The notes beneath the pieces are model-generated. The model did no database searches. It was given only the letters and a program-made list of their open reading frames with translations, and was not told the DNA's origin. From positions 12,400,001-12,464,000 of the forward strand of contig OU452201.1 of assembly GCA_911728435.2 (NCBI GenBank): a stretch of 64,000 nt of DNA, read 5' to 3'. The translations under genes were made by a program, and so were the position numbers. Shown one piece after another: positions 57,301 through 64,000 of the stretch. The first letter of the stretch is position 1. The number at the start of each line of letters is the position of its first letter. Source of the stretch: Apoderus coryli (taxonomy: Eukaryota > Arthropoda > Insecta > Coleoptera > Attelabidae).

Positions 57301-60300
57301 ATAAACAACATACAGTCACTAAATATTGTATAGAAAGTACATAATATGTATTATATAATGATCTTTTTTTTTTAATGTATTTAGCAGGTTAAGGCCTTTT
57401 GAATACGAACGGATAACGCAAAAAATCGTAGAATTATTCCCAAATGAGAATGCAGCGGAATATTTTTGTTCTGCACGTAAGAGAGGTGGAACAAGCTCAC
57501 AATCTGTTTACCAACAAGGTAGATTGGTAAATAAAGTGCGTAACGTAGTTAAAAGGTGCGATGAGGCTACTCCGTTAAGAAAAAAACGGAAAATTAACTA
57601 TACTTCCGAGATTAATGATGACAACAAAGATCCAAATGTAGTCAGTGATAAAACAGGTAAAACAATGTAACCAAATCATTTTCAACTTTTCAAAACAGGA
57701 ATTTGTTATGAAACTTGGCATGTGTTTTCAAGGTCAATTTGTTAAAATTAGGTTATACAACCAATAAATGCATGCACTAAGGTTCATAATTTCATTTTTT
57801 GAAAAGTTGAAAGAGGCTATGGTGACTATTATATATCTCATATATAAAAATCAAAATTTATTAATCCTGACTTGCACTTGTAGAAACGGACTTCGATAAT
57901 GATATCTTAAGGCTAAAAATAAACACCGAACCTTGGACAGAGGTTTTCGACAAGTGGAAGAAGACATTTAGTATACGAAGAAAGACCAGGACTAGTTCCA
58001 TCGACCAATTTATGGAATATTGGCCAATATTGTATACTCTACGTGCTGAATTTCTGGTATGGTATATATCAAACTAGAGATTGACCTTAGGTTGATCTTT
58101 TTTTAACCATGCATAAAAATCAACATTTTGAAATAAGTACATTAAATATATGTATTTATTGCAAAATGTGTCTAAGATGATCCTGTCCAACAAAAGTAAT
58201 AATATATGTTCAAAGATGTCTCCTTGTGTTATGCTAGGGATACTACATAAGAAAAATTAAAATTTAAGAATTAATTTTAATCAATCAGAATGCAGTACGG
58301 TATATAAACAAATGCTATACTGCTCTGATTGGTTAGAATTAATTCTTAAATTTTAATTGTTCTTATGTGTCTCTAGCATTAAAGTTTGAAGACAATGATT
58401 TTGAACATATTTATAATTTAATTCGTAGATATTATCCATATCAACTCAAAGTAGATCCGTAATATATTTATATTATATGTGGATTTGACTTTGATTTTCA
58501 CGTGTGTTTTATTTCTAAAATATTTATTATCTATTATTCGGAACAAAAATGCTGTCGCTTCCGAGTAATTGGACATCCACAGTAGTATGGACTATTTCCT
58601 AAAAATTTATTATTATTTTTTAAGTTAAAGATGATGATCTCAGACAAATTTTGTAACAAATGAAAGTCAAGGTATACTTATTTGAGCGTGTTGTTTATTT
58701 TGATGACTTCTATACACATTGCAGTTTTTATCTATACCTATACTCAGAATTCAGAATTTCAATATATTACTTCAACGCCATGCCTTTTTATATGTATTTT
58801 TGCTTATGTCGCAATCATACATCATACCTATATAGTTATTCTTTCTGAAATAAACTATAACTTACTATATCATGGCAGAGCTGTCATGATATGAACGACG
58901 AAGTTAATAATGGTCTTAGTTTTTAATGATTTCTTAACCCTCTCTATTTTTTTTTCAAAGGGTGAATATATTCTATTTTCAATTTTAAACACGGATTATT
59001 TGATGTACCTGTGTCACTGATGATTAGGCTTATTTGTCTCGAAACATGTCTGACATGATTTTTTGATTTAAACATATTGTATACTTAAGTATTTTGTGGT
59101 GCAAACGCCGTGATTACATAATATTGTTAGTTACTGCATTTGACTGTCACTTAATAAGAATAGTTATAAATTTAGTAAATAAAGCCAAAATAGTAATAAA
59201 ATAAAAATTCTATATTTATATAGTTTTTACATTTCAGATTACATCTGATTTTGAATCCCTGTATCCAGATTCGGTCCTGGCATTGTATCAGAAGTGGCCC
59301 AAGTTTGTAGAAAAATTAATTTTTAATCGAATTGGCAATATAACCAATCAATCGACATTGACTGAAATCGACAGTTTAAGTACCATATCTAATGAAGGTG
59401 AGTCTAGTAATATGCAGGTATATTGCATAACATAAATCCTTTTCCAGTGATGATTATTAAATCATAATTCTACGATATTTAGACATTTTGATTTAAAAAA
59501 TAATTCTAAATTTGTTTTCTTTTTCAGACGGTAGATTTGTCGCAGGATTGTGCTTAATTCCTTATTTAATTCCACCAAAAGGACGTGTAGTAAACAAGGA
59601 AGCAAAGGAAGTGTGGAAATTTTCCACTTTAGAAGCTCAGGAAGGGTTAATAGTGCAAGCAAAGGTATAGTTTATATACTGATAACTCACCTCTAGCATT
59701 CTCTTGTTTTTCTTTAATTAAAAAAAAATTAAAAACTGAAATTTGCCGCCATTTTTGCGATCCGATAACTCCATAAGGGTGAAGTTTTGAAGTGACATTT
59801 ATAAGACAAACTACCCTTTATTTCCAATAAAGAATCACCCCTTAAAATGGTTTGCATTTGTTCTGCAACACCCGGTATAACACTTTTACTACTAATATCA
59901 ATCAAAATTCAAATATAGTTCTTACTTTCTGCTCATTTGTTATTATATATTATGTAAAATTGCGTTGTGATTTTTATGTTTTAGAGTGCTGCAGAAATTA
60001 ACAGTGTGGTTGATACAATACGTGAAAGGGCGGCAGCTAAAAAACAAAGTGTTCAACCATACTTATTAGTAGTTGCCGAAAATATCAAGGAACCTCAAAC
60101 CTTTTTTGTGGTAGTGGATACTGTTAGGTACCAATTTTCAAGTGGCAAGAAAGCATTCGACGATATTGTTCAAGTTTTTTCATGTGGTATCCGCAAGATA
60201 TCCGGTTCAGTCGGAATATATATGGACACTTATACAAAAAGTCATATATATTCTTATATATATATATATACTTATGTACTTATATATATTATATATATGT

Positions 60301-60362
60301 TAATTTTTATTATTTTGAAATATACGTATTTAAGTTATATTTTTGTTTTATTTTATATTTAA
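54342..60362 (+). CDS. SAMD3-like protein with N-terminal SAM domain, about 530 aa, at least eight exons
   Basis: Exons: 54342-54399, 54667-54779, 56198-56498, 57385-57656, 57884-58056, 59238-59397, 59528-59664 and 59985-60362. Exons 1-2 encode a SAM domain (residues 1-57: MEALLRAWN start, DITPDILQDLNENFLKELV, GARVRLRQKI). Exon 3 includes SILENSPMGKAVLNYYEKN. Exon 4 gives IVELFPNENAAEYF and a basic PLRKKRKI, a likely nuclear signal. Exons 5-6 contain W.EVFDKWKKTF and SLYPDSVLALYQKWPKF. Exon 8 has PYLLVVAENIKEP and FFVVVDTVRYQFSSGKKAFD, the conserved end of SAMD3-like proteins. Function in this family is unknown; SAM suggests protein binding. Exon 2 ends in phase 0 but exon 3 needs one carried base, so a small exon is missed or the gene is broken. 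The last ~45 residues come from TA-repeat DNA. AATAAA is at 60363. Confidence 0.75.
55713..56135. mobile_element. ACAGGGTG-ended non-coding element in intron 2 of the SAMD3-like gene
   Basis: Starts ATACAGGGTG (55713) and ends CACCCTGTAT (56126-56135). A shorter relative, with GGGTGTTCCATTTGA and CATCGACC blocks, is at 39228-39400. Confidence 0.6.
56594..56834. mobile_element. Foldback element in intron 3 of the SAMD3-like gene
   Basis: TCAAACTGGGCATGGAATTC at 56593-56612 is repeated in inverse at the end (56815-56834), with further imperfect pairing over about 100 bases per arm. No ORF. Confidence 0.7.
56879..56909 (+). ncRNA. Degenerate hammerhead-like motif
   Basis: CTGATGA (56879-56885), an extra T, stem II GGAAT/ATTCC with loop GAT, then GAAAC, AT and GTC (56907-56909). 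Stem I is poor: GCCA before versus TAGC after leaves a mismatch. It is followed by TTTTGTGGAGTAGACGTCG near 56954, as in the element at 6277-6732. Confidence 0.35.
57231..57330 (-). mobile_element. 3' tail of a non-LTR element
   Basis: On the minus strand the sequence ends ...CTGAATAAAGATT followed by (ATT)n, the same tail type as the element at 35027. Only the last part is recognisable, in intron 3 of the SAMD3-like gene. Confidence 0.4.
58232..58378. mobile_element. 147-bp hairpin MITE with TTA target duplication
   Basis: Near-perfect arms (TGCTAGGGATACTACATAAG... and its inverse ending CTCTAGCA) form one long hairpin. TTA lies on both sides (58229-58231, 58379-58381). A 3-base TTA duplication is the signature of PIF/Harbinger-type insertion. 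It is in intron 5 of the SAMD3-like gene. Confidence 0.72.
59012..59055 (+). ncRNA. Hammerhead-ribozyme-like motif, short stem III
   Basis: Stem I is a perfect TGTCA (59012-59016) with TGACA (59051-59055). The core is CTGATGA (59017-59023). Stem II is imperfect (AGGC with GTCT). Then GAAA (59041-59044), a two-pair stem III (AC, loop AT, GT) and cleavage triplet GTC (59048-59050). Location: intron 5 of the SAMD3-like gene. Confidence 0.45.
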
Positions 60363-60699
60363 AATAAAGTAAATATATGAAATATAAAAAAAACTTAATA
60401 ACGGTCATGCTATACTAAATGTTGATTTGATTGAATAAGTATGGTAGGTAGTACCTAATAACAGCATTTCATTAACTTTTAGTGCTTGTCTATAATCCTA
60501 TGATTTTAAAATTAATTCTTGGTTATATACAAATAATTAAGACTAGTGATATATTTATTTTTTGAGTTCATTGCTTGTATTATAATTATAAAAACCAATA
60601 CAAAAAAATTGGTTGATTTGATATTGGTTCGTATAATTCTGATAGAAAAATAGTCAAAAAGAAAATATTTCACTCGTTTTAATTCGGGTACTAATATCC

Positions 60700-61298
60700 A
60701 AGAGTTATTTTAAAAATCATTAGATTCAAATTGAATATAATATATGTTTCGAATTATTCAATCTATTATCAACATGACATTTCACTATAGTCAATTTACC
60801 TATAAGTTATTATCAAATTAAAACTACCTATTTTCAATTTGATCATAAGCTAGAATCAATTTAAAACCAAATTGGGAAATTATTAGTTTCGATTTGATAT
60901 TAACCTGTAATCAATTTGATAATAAATAAGTTCAAATTGAGTATATCACTTTATCAATTTAACTATAAACTAATGTCAGTTAACATATATTTATTATCAA
61001 AATGATTAGAAGTTAAGATCAAATTGGACCTAATATATTCTCATTTTGAACTTATTGAGTTTTAAATTGATGTATCAGTATTAGCAATTTAACCATAATC
61101 TTAATGTCAATTCGAATCTATACATAGAATCAAAATGAAGCAATCAGTATTTTCAACCTGACTATAATGATAAGCTCAAACTAAAAGTAACATATGATTA
61201 TATTGTGACCATAAGCTTAGGTTCAGTTTGACACTACCTTTGGTTTGCTCCTATTCATGACTAAGCAAGGTTCAGATTGACTCTAATAGGTTCAATTG
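60700..61298. repeat. Degenerate subterminal repeats of the inverted-repeat segment
   Basis: TCAAATTGA/TCAATTTGA-type words occur more than ten times in 600 bases, alternating with ATAA.CT and CAGTATT words. Similar words, in the mirrored order, occur near 53773-54090 just inside the left terminal repeat. No ORF. Confidence 0.55.
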
Positions 61299-61329
61299 GA
61301 CCATAGATTTTTTTGTGTGTATAACATTA

Positions 61330-63187
61330 TTTTTTGCTATTAATGAAATAAATACTAAAAATGATTTCCTCTTTATATGGGTCCATGTAAAGCATATAGA
61401 TACACACATTCAGTTGCTTTTCGAAAAGTTTGAACGCAAAATGTGGTATGCTCAAAGATTTTATATAAAATATAAGATTTTTAAAATTTTTAACCCTATA
61501 TGATTTGAGTTTATACCTTTAAATTCTATATGTTAATGTTCAATCTTAACATTCAAGATGCAGCTCTTTTTTTTTATTTGGTTGAAGCCAAGCTTCACTC
61601 AAAGACGTTGTTTTATATTTTGACTCTCTTTAGAGGAATAAGCATTTTATATAAGATATGTATCATGTAGAATGAACTCTATTTCCTAAACTTTTCATCA
61701 CGGTGCTTTAAAGTCCCATCTTCTAAAAATTACCTTGATGGAAATCCATTCATGTATTTTAACAATACAAAAATACAACATAAAATTGATTGGCATTTTC
61801 AGCGAGATTTTTTGTAGAAAATAGTATATTTTTAATAAATTTGCTGTTTCCAGTTTTCCAAGATAAATATGCATGAACTCCTCAAAGGGTGCCAAAATAT
61901 TAAGTGCATCGGTTTTAGTTGACACCTTTAATCTACAGTCGTCACTAAATTTCGACGTTTTTTTTTTTGTTTTCTTAAGTTGGACACTTGAAGTAAACGG
62001 CATTGTTACTGGGATGCACGTCAGCAAAAGATGATCTCGAATTTTGGTAAACAATTCACTAGACGATATCATCAAACTATGATATGATATGTTTTTCAGA
62101 AATTGTTGCACACAATAATAACTAATAATTTTAACAAAGTTCAAGAAAACGGAAAAGGAAAAAATATATATAATTAATATTTTGTCATGATTATGATCAT
62201 GAATTTGTACCAAAAACAAAACTATGGCAAGCAATACAGCTGATGAGAAGAAAAATGTGAAACTAAATTGTTATACATGAAAAAATGTGTAATATAATCT
62301 ACAGGAATACCACGTACAAAGAATATGCACTTTTATAGAACTAATTAACCATAAAAATGCTAATGAAAGTGGTACATGATGTATTGAATATATATTTTGT
62401 TTTACAAATTAGTAGAAATAAAAAAAAGGATCAACTGACCAACCAAGTTAAAATGAATGAATATTTCCTATACATCAAGGCGATACATGTGAACACTTTC
62501 TTTTTCTATCAATTAAAGAAACATTTGGTATTTTAATTGTGGATATAGTGAAAAAAATATTCATTAAATCATTTTAAATAAGGTGATGATAAACAGAAGT
62601 AGAAAGTATCTAATTTTGGTAACCAATAAATTATATTTAAAATAGAATGAATTGATGTATATTTATAACGAAATTAATGTTGTTTTGATATTTTAATTTG
62701 ATAAATGTCTTCCACTATAGCATACAATAAGTAGGTATATAGAAAGACATTCAGCTTACAATGATCTCTTGAATTTCAAATTAATTTATATTTAACCCTT
62801 AATTAATTAATTAACTTAATCTCTAATCAGTGCCATTACTATATATTCTCGGTTTTAATTATGAGAAATGGAGTCAGTTGACATCAATTGTGTTGAATTA
62901 AAAATTCAACCCCAAGTACTATGATACTCAATTAAAGAAGAATAATGGAGATCGTTGTATGTATAACAGAAGGTATGAAACAATATCAGTACAATCGAAA
63001 ATCCTTTTATAATATTCAATATGAAGACTGCGCGGGAACATCAAATAAGGCTAGACATGTCACTTTTGAGAATATCATGACCAAATTAAATCACATGGAC
63101 CAAGCAAGCAAATAAATTGTTTTCTTGATATAAAAAAAACTGCTTTTAGTTATTGACTAATTTAATAATAGAAAATGCTTTAGGCAG
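61330..63187. other. Intergenic, no gene recognised
   Basis: AT-rich. A 178-codon minus-strand ORF (61698-62234) is the longest frame here. Only its middle third (around 61880-62060) has a protein-like composition. It has no recognised motif and no promoter or splice context, so I do not call a gene. Confidence 0.4.
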
Positions 63188-63432
63188 CATCCTACATGGC
63201 CGACAAAAGCGCGCGGTGTGAGCGATGTGACCGACGCGTTTATTTATGAAAAAACGTTTCCTTACTAATCAGTCCTGCATTTGACGACTCAGATTATATT
63301 GTGCGGTGGACGCGGAAACTGAAGTGATTAACAAATTAAAATATTTGATTTTAGAAAAGGATTTTTATTTATCAAAAATCGTCGCGTCGGCCGAACGCTC
63401 TTATCGCGCGCTTTTGTCATACACGCAGGACG
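63188..63432. mobile_element. 245-bp element with CpG-rich terminal inverted repeats
   Basis: The left end C(A)TCCTACATG...GACAAAAGCGCGCG and the inverse of the right end CGTCCTGCGTG...GACAAAAGCGCGCG agree over about 50 bases, continuing to GACGCG. The interior is AT-rich with no ORF. The ends are the most CpG-dense spot in the window. Confidence 0.65.
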
Positions 63433-64000
63433 TTATTCATTCAACCATTTATACATTTTTTTACAATTTAACTTTATAATGTAACAGTTTTTAAGCAATT
63501 TAATAAGCCTATTTACGTTTTACCTACTTCTATTAATGAAGGAAATGAATATTTGTACTGTGATTCCCCAATATAAAACGATTACAAATTACTCTTTAAG
63601 AGTAATTTACCTACAAAATTGCTGAATAACTTGAAAACTTTTAGATTTAGAATAGTTTAAGAGACATATGATCGAAATGAAAGACCATTTCAAATCAGAG
63701 TGATATTATAATCTGAATACCTGAAAAATCTGAATACTCAGAAAAGCTTTTTGTATTAATAAAAAGGTCAAAGTAACCTTTTTATTCCACTTTTTTCATA
63801 CTATTTAAAAGCTTTTGCGATTTGTGTATTTCCCTTCAATGTTGTACTTAATAAAAGTAACAGGGTATTACTCCGCTTGATGGAAGCATAAAAAATAATT
63901 AATAAGAATAAACATAATAATTTTATTATTATAAAATCTACTACAATTAATAATTTTAATAAGATAATAACGATAAAAGTTACTGAAACTAAGAACCGAA
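63433..64000. other. Right edge, no gene recognised
   Basis: AT-rich sequence with no ORF, splice pattern or repeat end that I can support. Confidence 0.5.

Larger units (their letters stand above)
53750..61321. mobile_element. Segment with 23-bp terminal inverted repeats enclosing the SAMD3-like gene
   Basis: The left end at 53750-53772 begins TACACACAAAAAA. The inverse of 61299-61321 is the same 23 bases with two mismatches. Inside both ends are degenerate repeats built on TCAAATTGA and on AATACnnGTAT-type words. No perfect target-site duplication is visible, and no DDE transposase motif was recognised inside. It may be a large transposon that carries the gene, or a non-autonomous one. Confidence 0.5.

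Noticed and set aside
58660..58894. Tyr/Phe-rich ORFs within intron 5 of the SAMD3-like gene
   Set aside because: Composition follows AT-rich DNA; they lie inside a well-supported intron.

Overview
The window is AT-rich, intron-rich animal DNA, most likely from an insect. Evidence for this: secreted Gly/Trp/Pro-rich structural proteins of insect-cuticle type, genes with a tiny first coding exon (4 codons), TATA plus TCAGT-initiator promoters, and abundant Tc1/mariner-like, non-LTR, Ty3-type and foldback repeats. A beetle is my best guess, but nothing here fixes the order.

Left three quarters (about 0.5-53.4 kb): a tandem cluster of ten genes, all on the minus strand. Each begins with a 4-codon exon (MKVL, MKVF or MKFL), and nine are complete. 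They encode secreted proteins of about 150-167 residues with a shared N-terminal module (GPSG..T..GPIGP). Eight of the nine also share a C-terminal module (GPxGxVxAxGLWGPT). Sub-families: A-D (3.8, 8.9, 13.8 and 20.3 kb; Gly/Trp/His-rich), E (27.2 kb; WNDG repeats), F-H (36.8, 41.0 and 45.0 kb; Ala/Val/Pro-rich with WNNG repeats) and I (50.3 kb; GLGLG repeats). The partial gene Z starts at 0.57 kb and runs off the left edge. A/B and F/G are recent tandem segmental duplications. All ten promoters carry AAGGTCA or AAGGTCG just upstream of TATA, a nuclear-receptor monomer-type site, suggesting common hormonal timing. The proteins probably work together in the extracellular cuticle.

Right part (53.75-61.32 kb): a plus-strand, at least eight-exon gene for a protein with an N-terminal SAM domain and a SAMD3-like body. 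It lies inside a 7.6-kb segment bounded by 23-bp inverted repeats (21/23 matching) with degenerate TCAAATTGA-based subterminal repeats, so the gene may be carried by a transposon.

Between the genes is dense repeat debris: mariner/Tc1 transposase remnants, two 5'-truncated non-LTR elements, a Ty3-type RT/RNase H remnant, a 651-bp tandem repeat with a Crypton-like ORF start, and many foldback elements. Several repeats contain hammerhead-ribozyme cores. Two (23.4 kb plus, 46.8 kb minus) match the complete core with stems II and III intact. Others (6.6, 59.0 kb; weaker at 56.9 and 0.4 kb) have a two-base-pair stem III. I saw no tRNA, rRNA or CRISPR.
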